DNA of 46,953 bases from an uncultured Lachnospiraceae bacterium (GTDB taxonomy: Bacteria; Bacillota; Clostridia; Lachnospirales; Lachnospiraceae), in assembly GCA_900316855.1 (NCBI GenBank), contig ONEK01000016.1, positions 1 through 46,953 of the forward strand, given 5' to 3'. How positions within the stretch are numbered: the first letter of the stretch is position 1; each line of letters begins with the position of its first letter. The position numbers and the translations under genes were made by a program. Under the pieces are notes generated by a model. The model saw only the letters and a list, made by a program, of their open reading frames with translations, did not search any database and was not told the origin of the DNA. Shown piece by piece: positions 8,317 to 17,537 of the stretch.

Positions 8317-8583
8317 TTACTTTCTGATGCCGAGTCTGCCGATGAGTTCACGATACTTCTCAAGGTCGGTTCTCTTGAGGTAGTCGAGAAGGCCTCTCCT
8401 GCGTCCGACGAGCTTCAGAAGACCGCGGTTGGAATGATAATCCTTCGGGTTCTTCTTCATATGCTCGGTGAGCTCCCGGATCCTCTCGGTCAGGACGGCA
8501 ATCTGTACCTCGGGAGAGCCTGTGTCCCCTTCCTTCCTGCCGTACTCAGCCATGATCTGTGTCTTTTTCTCTTTCGAAATCAT
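8317..8583 (-). CDS. rpsO: 30S ribosomal protein S15
   Basis: Primary 16S rRNA-binding protein of the small-subunit platform. It has the standard 88-residue length, with [16 protein letters not shown] near 20, [19 protein letters not shown] near 52 and the usual C-terminal [10 protein letters not shown] strong AAGGAG lies just before the ATG. It has its own promoter (8684-8712) and a leader of about 95 nt, and stands between ribF and pnp, a conserved neighbourhood. Confidence 0.99.
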   Translation of the reverse strand: MISKEKKTQIMAEYGRKEGDTGSPEVQIAVLTERIRELTEHMKKNPKDYHSNRGLLKLVGRRRGLLDYLKRTDLEKYRELIGRLGIRK

Positions 8584-8683
8584 TTAATAACTCCTTTGCC
8601 CGTCACGGGCCATGTCATCCGCCCGCACTAAGGAATGGATGGTTCGCCGAGTCCTGAGTCCGGGTAATACGCGCAACATAGGA
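8584..8683 (-). promoter_or_regulatory. rpsO 5' leader, possible S15 autoregulatory RNA
   Basis: Leader of about 95 nt between the promoter and rpsO. A GCCCG-TCA-CGGGC hairpin (8598-8610) sits immediately upstream of the AAGGAG, and further upstream lie GGACTC repeats. S15 is known to repress its own mRNA through structured leaders in several bacteria; whether this leader does so is inference. Confidence 0.4.
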
Positions 8684-8712
8684 ATAATAACACGAGGCGG
8701 GAGTCCTGTAAA
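8684..8712 (-). promoter_or_regulatory. rpsO promoter
   Basis: On the minus strand, -35 TTTACA (8707-8712) and -10 TATTAT (8684-8689) with a 17-bp spacer and an extended TGT before the -10. Confidence 0.8.
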
Positions 8713-8731
8713 TAGAAGAATCTGTGCGTAA

Positions 8732-8747
8732 AGGTCCGCACGGACCT
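8732..8747 (-). terminator. Short hairpin after ribF
   Basis: AGGTCC/GGACCT stem (8732-8747) with a 4-nt GCAC-type loop, 3 nt after the ribF stop and followed by TTTAC on the minus strand. The weak T-tract suggests inefficient termination. Confidence 0.45.
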
Positions 8748-8750
8748 CTG

Positions 8751-9683
8751 TCAGCCTTCCCGTGCCGCGAAATATTCCCTGCCGGCGGCAAGGTCGTTCT
8801 CCATGGCTTCCTTCAGCTCGTCAATGCCGCTGAACTTCCGCTCAGGCCTCCGATAGGTGAGGAGCGATACGCCCAGGAGCTTCCCGTACAGGTCCCCGGC
8901 AAAATCATACAGGTGCGTCTCGACCGTGACGCGCTTTGCCCTCTCCCGGATCGTCGGCTTGATGCCGATGTTCGTCATGCCGAGATAGAGTCTTCCGTCG
9001 ACGCGCACGGCGGAGTAGTATACGCCGAACGGCGGCAGGAGCTTCGCTTCCTCGGGCAGCTGGTTGATGGTCGGGATGTCGATGGTCCTGCCGATCTCAT
9101 TCCCGTGCTGCACGGTTCCGAGGACGGTATAGGGCGCGCCGAGGCACGCTTCCACCTCTTCCATCCTTCCCTGCGCGACAAGACCCCGTATGAGGGTGGA
9201 CGAAATCGGAACGCCGCGGTACTGCACCTTTTCAATCTGCCGCGCCGTATAGTGATAGCGCGAAGACAGCGACTTAAGCAGCGCGAAATCGCCCCTCCCG
9301 CTCTCGCCGAACGACAGGTCCGTCCCGGCGGCGACCAGGGCAGCGTGAAGACGCCTGCACAGGATGTCCCTGACAAAGGCTTCCGGCGGCATCTTCGCTG
9401 TTTCCTGCGTAAACGGAAACTCCACGACGACATCGATGCCCAGCTGCTCAAACAGGCGGTGCTTCTCCTCCCGCGTTGAGAGCTCCTTCTCCGGTCCGTA
9501 GCCGAAAAACACCTCCGGGGACGGGTCAAACGTGAAGACAAGTGCCTTCCTGCCGGCAGTCTTCTCCCTCAGAATCTCGGACAGGAGCCGGCGGTGGCCG
9601 AGGTGGACGCCGTCAAACTTGCCGATTGCGGCCGCACACTCCCCCTCCGGCGTATATTCCTCCAGATTGGTAACGATTCTCAT
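8751..9683 (-). CDS. ribF: Bifunctional riboflavin kinase / FAD synthetase
   Basis: Converts riboflavin to FMN and then FAD. The ATG at 9683 (MRIVTNLEEY) is chosen because the FAD synthetase domain starts at once with IGKFDGVHLGHRRLL near residue 20; the frame is open for 65 codons further upstream but would overlap truB with unrelated sequence. The length is 310 aa, as usual. The adenylyltransferase half runs to about 185, with VRDILCRRL and RGVPISSTLIRGL (a STxIR motif); the C-terminal flavokinase half has GRTIDIPTINQLPE and VETHLYDFAGDLYG. It follows truB by 40 bp. Confidence 0.96.
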   Translation of the reverse strand: MRIVTNLEEYTPEGECAAAIGKFDGVHLGHRRLLSEILREKTAGRKALVFTFDPSPEVFFGYGPEKELSTREEKHRLFEQLGIDVVVEFPFTQETAKMPPEAFVRDILCRRLHAALVAAGTDLSFGESGRGDFALLKSLSSRYHYTARQIEKVQYRGVPISSTLIRGLVAQGRMEEVEACLGAPYTVLGTVQHGNEIGRTIDIPTINQLPEEAKLLPPFGVYYSAVRVDGRLYLGMTNIGIKPTIRERAKRVTVETHLYDFAGDLYGKLLGVSLLTYRRPERKFSGIDELKEAMENDLAAGREYFAAREG

Positions 9684-9723
9684 AATTTCAGTGTCAAAAC
9701 TTCCGCCCAAAGTCAGGCTTGCT

Positions 9724-10686
9724 TCAGTGTCTGTCCTTCCCCGCGGAATCCGTCGCGTGCAGCATGCAGACCGGCAGGATGCGCCTGCGCGCTGCGTCAT
9801 AACGATACAGCGCAAAGAACGTCCCGTCCGCTCCGTAGACGCGGATGTGCTCCGCCTGCGGCAGGGCGTCCTCCGCAAGGTTATCCGCAGAGAGCGCGTT
9901 CCCGTTCCGGAGGTATTTCATGCTGTCCTCTGTGACGTGGGCCTTAGGGGCATCTGCAAAGAACGAATCAGCCGGCAGGATTACGGAACGCATCTTCTCC
10001 GGATGTCCGTCCATGATCTCCTGCAGTGCGGAGAGCTTCCATGCCTCATCCAGCGTAAAATCACCGACGCGTGTACGGACGAGGTGCTCCATGCAGCCGC
10101 CCGTCCCGAGCGCGCGGCCGATGTCCTCGCAGAGCGTCCGGATATACGTCCCGCGCGAGCAGGTGACACGAAGCGTAACAAGGGGAAGCGCGATGTCCTC
10201 GACACGGATGTCCGAAATCGTCACCGTGCGCGGTGCTCTCTCAATCTCCTTCCCCTCGCGTGCGTATTCATACAGTCTTTTCCCGCCGATCCGCACGGCG
10301 GAATACATGGGCGGAATCTGCTGAATTTCGCCGGTAAAGCCGCAGACCGCTTCCCGGATGCGCCAGGGGGCGGCAAGCTCCGCAACCCGTTCATCAGCAA
10401 GCCTTGACAGGACGCTTCCTGTGGCATCCTGCGTATCCGTCACGGTTCCGAGCCTCAACACGGCGAGGTATTCCTTGTCCTTTGCTTCCACGAGGCCGGC
10501 AAGGCGCGTCGCGGGGCCAAGGCACACCGGCAGGACTCCGACAGCCGCGGGATCGAGCGTTCCGGTATGCCCGATCCTGCGAAGGTGCAGAATGCCTCGC
10601 AGCTTCGCCACGACATCGCTGGACGTGTAGCCCGCTTCCTTGTTGACGACCAGCATTCCGCAGAAATCTGACTCCGGTGCCTTCAT
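9724..10686 (-). CDS. truB: tRNA pseudouridine synthase B
   Basis: Makes pseudouridine 55 in the T loop of tRNAs. The protein is 320 aa. The catalytic Asp is in GHTGTLDPAAVGVLPV (D45), after the GMLVVNKEAGYTSSDVV opening; further signatures are KEYLAVLRLGTVTDTQDA, the central IPPMYSAVRIGGKRLYEYAR segment and CSRGTYIRTLCEDIG near 170, with a C-terminal PUA-like region. The start overlaps the nrnA stop by four bases, indicating translational coupling inside the infB operon. Confidence 0.97.
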   Translation of the reverse strand: MKAPESDFCGMLVVNKEAGYTSSDVVAKLRGILHLRRIGHTGTLDPAAVGVLPVCLGPATRLAGLVEAKDKEYLAVLRLGTVTDTQDATGSVLSRLADERVAELAAPWRIREAVCGFTGEIQQIPPMYSAVRIGGKRLYEYAREGKEIERAPRTVTISDIRVEDIALPLVTLRVTCSRGTYIRTLCEDIGRALGTGGCMEHLVRTRVGDFTLDEAWKLSALQEIMDGHPEKMRSVILPADSFFADAPKAHVTEDSMKYLRNGNALSADNLAEDALPQAEHIRVYGADGTFFALYRYDAARRRILPVCMLHATDSAGKDRH

Positions 10687-11657
10687 GAAACGTGCTGTGC
10701 GGGACCGGACAGCTGCGCCGCGATCTGTGCGGATATGTTGTTGATGATGTCATGATAGCCGGCGTTGACCGTACAGCCGGCAGCCCTTGCATGGCCGCCG
10801 CCGCCGAATGACCCGGCGATCGCTGCCACGTTGACCTGTCCGTTGGAGCGAAGGCTCACCTTGTACGTCAGCGGCTTCGTCTCATACAGGAAGATGGAGC
10901 AATATACGCCTGTCGTATTGACAAGCTCCGAAGCGATCCCGTCCATGTCCGAGCTCGTTGCGCGGTAGAATTCCCTTGTCTTCCGGTCAATGACGCTGAA
11001 AATGCACCGGCCGTCCTGGAACAGGACGCTCTCTAAGAGGGCGCGTCCCATGATCTGCTGCTGCACATAGCTGCGCTCGCAGAAGACCTCCTGCACGATG
11101 GCAGGGAAATCGAAGCCGAACTCCATGAGCCTTCCCGCGATCTCCATGGTACTCCTGCCGGTGTTGGAAAATTTGAACACGCCGGTATCCGTCACCATGC
11201 CTATGTAGAGGTTTCGTGCAACCGGCTCGGTGAGAAGCTCCGGATCCAGTACGTTATAGACGAGCTCGCACGTGCTGGAGGCAGTGGGTACAATATAATT
11301 CAGGTCGCCGCTTCCCTTGTTGGAGATGTGGTGATCGATGTTGATCTTCTTCTTCGCGTTTGCGAAAAACGGCATTGCGTCCCCGAGCCGCTCCTTCTCG
11401 CAGTCGAGGCACAGGTACACGTCGTAGGAGTCCACGTCCGTCTCGAAATCGCGGTGGATGGTCTCCGTACCGGCTACGTTTTTCCTCAGGGCGTCGGAAA
11501 CATCCTCCAGGAACACGTCCACCCTTGTCTGCGGCATCGCGCCGCGCAGATACAGGGCCATCGCCATGCAGGAGCCGACACAGTCTCCGTCCGGGCGGAT
11601 ATGTCCGCTGATCCCGATCGTCTTCGCATCCTTTACTTCATCCAGAATTCTGAACAT
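10683..11657 (-). CDS. nrnA: DHH-family phosphoesterase NrnA
   Basis: NrnA degrades very short oligoribonucleotides (nanoRNA) and dephosphorylates pAp. It has 324 residues. N-terminal DHH domain: GISGHIRPDGDCVGSCMAM near 15 with metal-binding HxDxD, LCLDCEKERLGD near 77 and INIDHHISNKG (the DHH motif) near 100. C-terminal DHHA1 domain with SFGGGGHARAAG near 285. GGGAGG precedes the ATG. It is placed between rbfA and truB as in many Firmicutes, where it adds RNA turnover to the translation operon. Confidence 0.94.
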   Translation of the reverse strand: MFRILDEVKDAKTIGISGHIRPDGDCVGSCMAMALYLRGAMPQTRVDVFLEDVSDALRKNVAGTETIHRDFETDVDSYDVYLCLDCEKERLGDAMPFFANAKKKINIDHHISNKGSGDLNYIVPTASSTCELVYNVLDPELLTEPVARNLYIGMVTDTGVFKFSNTGRSTMEIAGRLMEFGFDFPAIVQEVFCERSYVQQQIMGRALLESVLFQDGRCIFSVIDRKTREFYRATSSDMDGIASELVNTTGVYCSIFLYETKPLTYKVSLRSNGQVNVAAIAGSFGGGGHARAAGCTVNAGYHDIINNISAQIAAQLSGPAQHVS

Positions 11658-11682
11658 CCTTCAGACCTCCCTATGATGCCTT

Positions 11683-12126
11683 TCAGGCTTCCGGCTCCTC
11701 ATCCGGGTCCTCAATATATGCGCTCCGGTCGTTGATGTCGATGCCCTTTTCCTTACGCTCCCTTTCGGCTTCCTCATCCATGGCACGGACTTCATCGATC
11801 CTGTGCGCCATGGAGACGCCGTAGGCGATGGAATCGTCCAGGACGAACGTCAGCTCCGGGGTGTTGCGCAGGTTCACGCGGTGCGCGAGCTCCGTGCGGA
11901 TAAAGCCGCGCGCGCTCTTTAAGCCCTGAAGGGTATTTTTTCCCTCCTCCGGCGAGCCGAGCACGGAAATCCAGACCTTGCAGGTCTTGAGATCGGGCGC
12001 GACCTCCACGGACAGCACGCTCGTCATCACGCTGACGCGGGGATCCTTGATCCCGCGGATAATCTGCGCGAGCTCCCTCATCACCTCATCGTTGATTCTG
12101 CGGTTTTTCACACTGTTCTTTCTCAT
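11683..12126 (-). CDS. rbfA: Ribosome-binding factor A
   Basis: Assembly factor for the 30S subunit that binds 16S rRNA helix 1 and is needed in the cold. The protein is 147 aa from the ATG at 12126; a GTG three codons upstream is possible but too close to GAGG. MRKNSVKNRRINDEVMREL is the classical opening, followed by IIRGIKDPRVSVMTSVLSVE, KVWISVLGSPEE and LRNTPELTFVLDDSIAYG of the KH-like fold. It ends with an acidic tail (EDPDEEPEA). A 61-bp inverted repeat separates it from infB. Confidence 0.95.
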   Translation of the reverse strand: MRKNSVKNRRINDEVMRELAQIIRGIKDPRVSVMTSVLSVEVAPDLKTCKVWISVLGSPEEGKNTLQGLKSARGFIRTELAHRVNLRNTPELTFVLDDSIAYGVSMAHRIDEVRAMDEEAERERKEKGIDINDRSAYIEDPDEEPEA

Positions 12127-12150
12127 ATTGATCACTTACCTCTATTGATA

Positions 12151-12187
12151 ACGCGCGAATTGCTCCGCAGCTTCGCTGTCTGCGTTA
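12151..12187. repeat. Dispersed repeat family C, copy 1
   Basis: Palindromic element between infB and rbfA containing ATTGCTCCGCAG (12159-12170). The same 12-mer is at 18733-18744, and a variant, GAATTGCTTCGC...GCAATTC, is at 18610-18635. The outer bases of this copy also pair (AACGC with GCGTT), giving a second hairpin beside the one at 12185-12245. Confidence 0.5.
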
Positions 12188-12245
12188 TGAAAATGCACCG
12201 CGGCAGCCCCTGACACGCAGGCAGCCGCGCGATGCATTTTCATAA
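12185..12245 (-). repeat. Long inverted repeat between infB and rbfA
   Basis: TTATGAAAATGCA (12185-12197) is the exact reverse complement of 12233-12245, and CGCGGC (12199-12204) pairs with GCCGCG (12224-12229) inside it. It starts 10 nt after the infB stop codon on the minus strand. With no T-tract it more likely protects or separates the infB and rbfA mRNAs than terminates transcription. Confidence 0.7.
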
Positions 12246-12255
12246 ATCCTCCGGA

Positions 12256-15200
12256 TCAGGCCTTCTCCGCCTTCTCCTTGGCTTCCTTTTCCTTCATGGC
12301 AATGACCTGCTCACGGGGAACCTCGACCATCTTGTAGGCCTCGATTTCATCGTCAACCTGCATTGCATCCCAGTCCTTGAAGACAAGGCCGCAGTCGAAG
12401 CCTGCCTTGACCTCCTTCACATCGTCCTTGAAGCGCTTCAGGGAAGCGAGATCGCCCTCGAAGACCTTCTCGCCCGCACGCGTGATCCTCACGCTGCAGT
12501 CGCGCTCGATGACGCCGTCCGTCACCATGGAGCCGGCGATGTTGCCGATCTTGCCGGACTTGAAGATCTGACGGATCTGCGCATGGCCGATGACCTTCTC
12601 CTCGTAGACCGGAGCCAGCATGCCCTTCAGGGCTGCGTCCACGTCGTCAATTGCCTGGTAGATGACGCGGTACAGATGAATGGAAACGCCGCTGTGGTCC
12701 GCAATGGACTTTGCCGTCGCATCGGGATGTACATTAAAGCCGATGATGGCGGCATTGGAGGCGGCTGCCAGCGTGACATCCGATTCCGTGATATTGCCGA
12801 CCGCACTGTGGATGATCCTGACCGCAACCTCGTCGTTCGAGAGCTTCTGCAGCGAGGTGCACAGCGCCTCGACCGAGCCCTGCACGTCGGCCTTCACGAT
12901 GAGCTCGAGCTGCTTGAGCTTGCCCTCGCGCATCTGGTCAAACAGATCCTCGACGTTCATGGACATGACGTTCTCGGCAACAAGCTCTTCCTTGTGCTGT
13001 GCCTTGTACGTCTCGGCGTAGGACTTGGCTTCATCGTTCGTAGGATGAGCCACAATGACCTCGCCCGCGGAGGGAACGTCGGACAGTCCCATGACCATCA
13101 CGGGGATGGACGGACCAGCCTCCCTGACGTTCGCGCCCTTGTCGTTGATCATGGCACGGACCCTGCCGAACGCAGGACCTGCGGAAACGAAGTCTCCAAC
13201 GTGCAGTGTACCCTTCTGTACGAGCACATTGGCAACAGGGCCCCTGCCCTTGTCCAGCCTTGCCTCCAGCACCAGTCCTCTCGCGAGGCGGTCGGGGTTC
13301 GCCTTGAGCTCCAGCACGTCGGCGGTCAGCAGTATGGTCTCCAGAAGATCATCGATGCCCTGGCCAGTCTTGGCGGACACATTGACGAATTCCGTCTGTC
13401 CGCCCCAGTCGGAAGGTATGAGGCCGTACTTCGACAGCTGCTCCTTCACGCGGTCCGGGTTGGCATCCGGCTTATCAATCTTGTTGACGGCAACGATGAC
13501 TTCCACGCCCGCTGCCTTCGCGTGGTCAATGGCCTCGATGGTCTGGGGCATGACACCGTCATCCGCGGCAACAACGAGCACCGCGATATCCGTGGACATG
13601 GCGCCCCGAAGTCTCATCGCCGTGAAGGCCTCGTGGCCCGGCGTATCCAGGAACGTGATGTCCCTGCCGGATTTCGTCTTCACCGTGTAGGCGCCGATGG
13701 CCTGCGTGATGCCGCCAGCCTCCTTCGCGGTTACGTGTGAATGACGGATATAGTCGAGGATGGACGTCTTGCCGTGATCGACGTGACCCATGACGCAGAT
13801 GACCGGCGCGCGGGATACCAGATCCTCGGGCTTGTCCTCGTCCTCCTTCAGGAGCTCTTCGATAACATCGACCTTCTGCTCCTTCTCGCACAGGATATCG
13901 TAATCCGCGGCGATGTTCTCGGCCTCCTCATACGAAACCTCGGAGTTGACTGTCATGGCCTTGCCGGCCAGGAACAGCTTCTTGATGATTTCCGCCGGCT
14001 TCATGTGCATGGCGTCCGCGAGCTCGCCGATCGTGAGCTTCTCCGGAATCGTGATGACCTTGATCTGCTCCTCCGGCGCCTCTGTTCTCTGTTCGGAAGG
14101 CCTTACGAATCTGCCGGAGTAATTCCTCTTCTCTCTCTGCTCGTCCTCCGCGAAGGCGACGTCCTTCTTGTTCCTTCTGTCGCGGAAGTTATTTCTGCGG
14201 CGGTCATTGCCGCCGAACGACGAGCCGCCCCCCTGTGCGCCGCCGGCATTGCCGCCGCGGTTGAAGCCGCCCTGGCCTGCACGGTTATAGCCGCCCTGAC
14301 CCGCGCGGTTATAGCCGCCGGCACCGCGGTATCCGCCATGCGCGCCCTGCGCGCTGCCGCCGCGGTATCCGCCCGCGTTGCCGCCTCCGCGCACATTGTC
14401 GTTCGTGCGGATGCGCCGGCCGTCATGCGTAAGCTCCTGTCCCTGCGGACGGGAAGGCCTGGGGGTGCGGATGGCCGACAGGTCGATATGTCCGACGACA
14501 CGACCGTTGCGCATGGGCTCCTTCTCAGCGGAAGGTGCCTTTTCGGCAGGTGCAGCCGGATGATTTTCAGTCCTGGCAGGCGTCTGTGTGCCGGCCGCGT
14601 GGGTCTTTGCTTCCGGCGCCTGCTTCTCCGAAGCTGTCTTCTCCGAAGTTGATTTCGGTGCAGTCTCCGGAGCCTTTGCCGCTGCGCTCTCCGGTACGGG
14701 CGAGCTGGTTGCCGGGGTCTTTGCTTCCGGCGCCTCAGGTGCCGGGCTGACCTTCACGGCCTTTACCGCCTTCACGGTGTGAAGCGGCGTCTCCGCGGGC
14801 TTCTCCACATAGCGGTCCATCTGGGACGGTGCCGTCTTCGGCTTGATCGGGTGATAGGTCTGCGGAGCCGCGACGTGATCGCGCGCACCGGCTCCCCTTC
14901 CCTGCTGGGGACGGGTACCCTGACCCTGCGGCTTCGTGTAGCCTGCGACGAAATTGTTCGGCTTGTTCTTCGATGCGCCGGTAACAATGATGATCTTGCG
15001 CTTTTTGACCGGCTTCTTCACAGCGGCTGCGTCCTGAGCGGGAGCTGCGGCCTGAGCGGGGGCTGCGGCCGGCTCCGCTGCTGCCGTGCTTTTCGCGGGC
15101 ACGGCCGCGGGTGAGGCAGGGTCTGATGCAGGTTCAGCGGGCTTTTTCTTCACGGAAATCACGGAGGGTCTGACGGTTTTCACGGTTTTCACCGCCTTTT

Positions 15201-15456
15201 CGGGTGCCGCCGCGGCTTCAGCCTTTGCCTCGGCCTTCCCTTCCGGCTTTGCTTCTGTCTTTGGTTCCGGCTTTGCCTCTGCCTTCACAGCTGCCTTCGC
15301 GCCGCCGAAATGTCCGGCAACCAGCTTCACCGCGTCATCATCCACGCTCGAATTGGCTGTTTTGGCATCGACTCCGTTCTCATTCAGAAACGCAATGATT
15401 TCCTTCCTGTCTGCGCCATAGGTTTTTTCCAGTTCACTGATTTTCGTCTTTGCCAT
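12256..15456 (-). CDS. infB: Translation initiation factor IF-2
   Basis: GTPase that places fMet-tRNA on the 30S subunit and joins the subunits. From [11 protein letters not shown] at 15456 (RBS AAAGAGG) it is 1066 aa. A short IF2N motif is followed by a long Ala/Lys/Pro/Glu-rich region and a Gly-rich stretch around residues 360-430 (repeats of GGYNRAGQ type). A second IF2N domain ([22 protein letters not shown]) precedes the G domain, with GHVDHGKTS at 557-565, [12 protein letters not shown] and [10 protein letters not shown]. The C-terminal C1 and C2 domains follow. The start lies inside the last codons of ylxQ (23-nt overlap), so it is coupled to it. Confidence 0.98.
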   Translation of the reverse strand: MAKTKISELEKTYGADRKEIIAFLNENGVDAKTANSSVDDDAVKLVAGHFGGAKAAVKAEAKPEPKTEAKPEGKAEAKAEAAAAPEKAVKTVKTVRPSVISVKKKPAEPASDPASPAAVPAKSTAAAEPAAAPAQAAAPAQDAAAVKKPVKKRKIIIVTGASKNKPNNFVAGYTKPQGQGTRPQQGRGAGARDHVAAPQTYHPIKPKTAPSQMDRYVEKPAETPLHTVKAVKAVKVSPAPEAPEAKTPATSSPVPESAAAKAPETAPKSTSEKTASEKQAPEAKTHAAGTQTPARTENHPAAPAEKAPSAEKEPMRNGRVVGHIDLSAIRTPRPSRPQGQELTHDGRRIRTNDNVRGGGNAGGYRGGSAQGAHGGYRGAGGYNRAGQGGYNRAGQGGFNRGGNAGGAQGGGSSFGGNDRRRNNFRDRRNKKDVAFAEDEQREKRNYSGRFVRPSEQRTEAPEEQIKVITIPEKLTIGELADAMHMKPAEIIKKLFLAGKAMTVNSEVSYEEAENIAADYDILCEKEQKVDVIEELLKEDEDKPEDLVSRAPVICVMGHVDHGKTSILDYIRHSHVTAKEAGGITQAIGAYTVKTKSGRDITFLDTPGHEAFTAMRLRGAMSTDIAVLVVAADDGVMPQTIEAIDHAKAAGVEVIVAVNKIDKPDANPDRVKEQLSKYGLIPSDWGGQTEFVNVSAKTGQGIDDLLETILLTADVLELKANPDRLARGLVLEARLDKGRGPVANVLVQKGTLHVGDFVSAGPAFGRVRAMINDKGANVREAGPSIPVMVMGLSDVPSAGEVIVAHPTNDEAKSYAETYKAQHKEELVAENVMSMNVEDLFDQMREGKLKQLELIVKADVQGSVEALCTSLQKLSNDEVAVRIIHSAVGNITESDVTLAAASNAAIIGFNVHPDATAKSIADHSGVSIHLYRVIYQAIDDVDAALKGMLAPVYEEKVIGHAQIRQIFKSGKIGNIAGSMVTDGVIERDCSVRITRAGEKVFEGDLASLKRFKDDVKEVKAGFDCGLVFKDWDAMQVDDEIEAYKMVEVPREQVIAMKEKEAKEKAEKA

Positions 15457-15814
15457 TCCAACCTCTTTCTTTCCTGATCCCCTGACCGGCGAAGGACTCC
15501 GCGCCGGTTGTCTGTTCGTCCAGCAGCTTTTCGATTGCCTCTGCAAGTCCCGGGTCCGTCACCGCGACGCAGGCTCGTTCCTCCGTGCCGATGGCAGCTC
15601 CCAGGTCCTTCTTCGTTCCGTATGTACAGCAGCGCACATGGTAATATGCACATTTATCCTCAATGGTTCCGGCCGTATTGTCCTTCGCGTCGCCTGCCAG
15701 GATCACGAGATGGGCCTTGCGGCTCCGGATGGCATCCTCCGTGAGAAAGCCGCCGCTCCTGAGCCTGCCCGCCTTCTTTGCCAGTCCCAGCATGGAGTAC
15801 ACATTGTTCCTCAT
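15434..15814 (-). CDS. ylxQ: YlxQ, L7Ae-family ribosomal-type protein
   Basis: Small RNA-binding protein of the L7Ae/L30e family, found in the nusA-infB operon of Firmicutes; members bind kink-turn RNA. The 126-residue frame starts at 15814 (GGAGGG upstream) with MRNNVYSMLGLAKKAGRLRSG, then AHLVILAGDAKDNTAGTIEDKC and TKKDLGAAIGTEERACVAVTD, the usual L7Ae core. The frame remains open upstream, but that part is antisense-like filler inside rnpM. The start overlaps the rnpM stop (ATGA) and the end overlaps the infB start by 23 nt. Confidence 0.93.
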   Translation of the reverse strand: MRNNVYSMLGLAKKAGRLRSGGFLTEDAIRSRKAHLVILAGDAKDNTAGTIEDKCAYYHVRCCTYGTKKDLGAAIGTEERACVAVTDPGLAEAIEKLLDEQTTGAESFAGQGIRKERGWNGKDENQ

Positions 15815-16098
15815 GTGCCCTCCGTTCCGGAGTGCAGCAGCCCGTGCATCTCCTGCTCCAGGACGTGATAGGCTCCGGAGGGAATCTCCTCCCGGAACGC
15901 CCTGCCAAGAGCGTGCCGTTTCTTTGCCTGCTCCAGGCAGGCTTCCTTCCTGCACAGGTACGCGCCGCGTCCGTTCGCGCGTCCCGTGCGATCGAGGTGC
16001 AGTTCTCCCTCCGGTGTCCGCACGATCCGGACCAGCTCCTTTTTTGACTTGTTTTCCCCGCACCCGATACAGGTGCGCATCGGAATCTTCTTAGGCAT
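15811..16098 (-). CDS. rnpM: RnpM (YlxR), RNase P modulator
   Basis: 95-aa DUF448/YlxR protein; members were shown to bind and modulate RNase P RNA. Signature sequences seen: RTCIGCGENKSKKELVRIVR at about residues 8-27 and GRANGRGAYLCRKEACLEQA in the middle, followed by a Lys/Arg-rich helix (KKRHALGRAFR). It sits between nusA and ylxQ in the conserved operon and ends in an ATGA overlap with ylxQ. Confidence 0.95.
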   Translation of the reverse strand: MPKKIPMRTCIGCGENKSKKELVRIVRTPEGELHLDRTGRANGRGAYLCRKEACLEQAKKRHALGRAFREEIPSGAYHVLEQEMHGLLHSGTEGT

Positions 16099-16130
16099 GA
16101 AACTCCTGTAATGGTAAATTCGCCGTCTGC

Positions 16131-17513
16131 TTATTCAGCCTGCTCACTGCCGGCAGCGTCCTCACCGCCGGACTGCTCCGCCGGTTCAGCTTCTTCCGCC
16201 TCCGGATCTCCGGCAGCCGGTTCCGCAGCTTCCTCAGACGAAGGCTCTTCGACGGACTGCTCCTCAATGTCATCGTACTCCTCGGCGATGTAGGGGATCG
16301 GGTTGCCGTTCTCATCGAGGAGGAGGTTTCCGTTCTCATCGACACGGTTTCCGTCCTCATTGACGTAGATCGGCTCCTCCTCGTCCTCATCGTAGCTCTC
16401 TTCGGCAGCCTCTTCCTCGTCGTCAACCGTGCCGTCCAGGTAATCCTCGTAGCGGAAGCCGGGTGCGTCCTTGGCCTGGGTCTCGGACTTGATGTCGATC
16501 TTGTAGCCGGTCAGTCTCGCTGCCAGGCGGGCGTTCTGGCCCTCCCTGCCGATGGCAAGCGACAGCTGGTAATCCGGAACAACGACCTTGGCGCTCTTCT
16601 CCTCGGGATCGGCGAATACCGCGACGATCTTCGCGGGTGAAAGCGCGTTCTGGATGAAGTTGCCGGGGTTCTCATCCCAGTTGACGATATCGATCTTCTC
16701 GCCGCGCAGCTCATCGACAATATTGTTGACACGGCCGCCGTTCACGCCGACGCATGCGCCCACGGGGTCCACCTGCGGATTGTTGCTCCATACGGCAATC
16801 TTGGAGCGGCTCCCCGCTTCCCTCGCGATGGACATGATCTGTACGACGCCGTCGCGGATCTCGGCAACCTCCTCCTCAAACAGCTTCTTCACGAGGTCCG
16901 GATGCGTCCGGGACAGCAGGATTCTCGTCGAGCCCTTCTGTGTCTTGCGCACGTCCAGGATGTAGACCTTGATGTGATCGCCCTGATGCAGCACCTCCCC
17001 GGGAACCTGCTCCTTCTCGTTCAGGATGCCGTCCGCGCGGCCCAGGTTCACGCTCCAGGACTTTCCGACGTCGCGCTGCACGGTGCCGGTGACAACCGTC
17101 TTCTGCAGCTCGATGTAGTAGTTGTAAATGGAGTTGCGCTCTTCCTCGCGGATCTTCTGGAGGATCACGTTCTTCGCGATCTGGGTCGCAATGCGGCCGA
17201 ACGACTGGCTGGAAATCTCGACCTTCACCTTGTCACCGATTTCGCCGGTTACGTGTGCCTGCTTCGCGTCGTCCGCACAGATCTGGTACTGCCTGTCCTC
17301 CACCTCTTCCGGAGTCGCCACAATGGTTTTTTCCTCATACACGTGGTAGTCACAGGTATCCCGGTCCACCTCGACCGTCACATTGTCGGTCCGGCCGAAA
17401 TTGTTCCTGCACGCTGTGACCAGTGCACTCTCAATGGCATCGAAGAGCAGGTCCGCAGAGATGTTCTTCTCCTTCTCAAGTGCTTCCATGGCAGCTTTCA
17501 GTTCTGTGTTCAT
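16131..17513 (-). CDS. nusA: Transcription termination/antitermination factor NusA
   Basis: RNA polymerase-associated elongation factor. The second Met (17513) is preferred because AAGGAG lies about 11 nt before it but only 2 nt before the first ATG; the protein is then 460 aa. Domains: N-terminal RNAP-binding domain (to about 125), S1 domain (TVVTGTVQRDVGKSWSVNLGRADGILNEKE), and two KH domains with VDPVGACVGVNGGRVNNIVDELRGEKIDIV and SLAIGREGQNARLAARLTGYKIDI. After KH2 comes a very acidic tail of about 95 residues (Glu/Asp-rich) of the kind seen in several Clostridia. It is second gene of the operon, 24 bp after rimP. Confidence 0.97.
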   Translation of the reverse strand: MNTELKAAMEALEKEKNISADLLFDAIESALVTACRNNFGRTDNVTVEVDRDTCDYHVYEEKTIVATPEEVEDRQYQICADDAKQAHVTGEIGDKVKVEISSQSFGRIATQIAKNVILQKIREEERNSIYNYYIELQKTVVTGTVQRDVGKSWSVNLGRADGILNEKEQVPGEVLHQGDHIKVYILDVRKTQKGSTRILLSRTHPDLVKKLFEEEVAEIRDGVVQIMSIAREAGSRSKIAVWSNNPQVDPVGACVGVNGGRVNNIVDELRGEKIDIVNWDENPGNFIQNALSPAKIVAVFADPEEKSAKVVVPDYQLSLAIGREGQNARLAARLTGYKIDIKSETQAKDAPGFRYEDYLDGTVDDEEEAAEESYDEDEEEPIYVNEDGNRVDENGNLLLDENGNPIPYIAEEYDDIEEQSVEEPSSEEAAEPAAGDPEAEEAEPAEQSGGEDAAGSEQAE

Positions 17514-17537
17514 TGCGATCATTTCTCCTTTTCTGAG

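Noticed and set aside
15457..15546. N-terminal extension of IF-2
   Set aside because: The extra 30 residues are an out-of-frame reading of ylx[12 protein letters not shown] is the normal opening and has a ribosome binding site.
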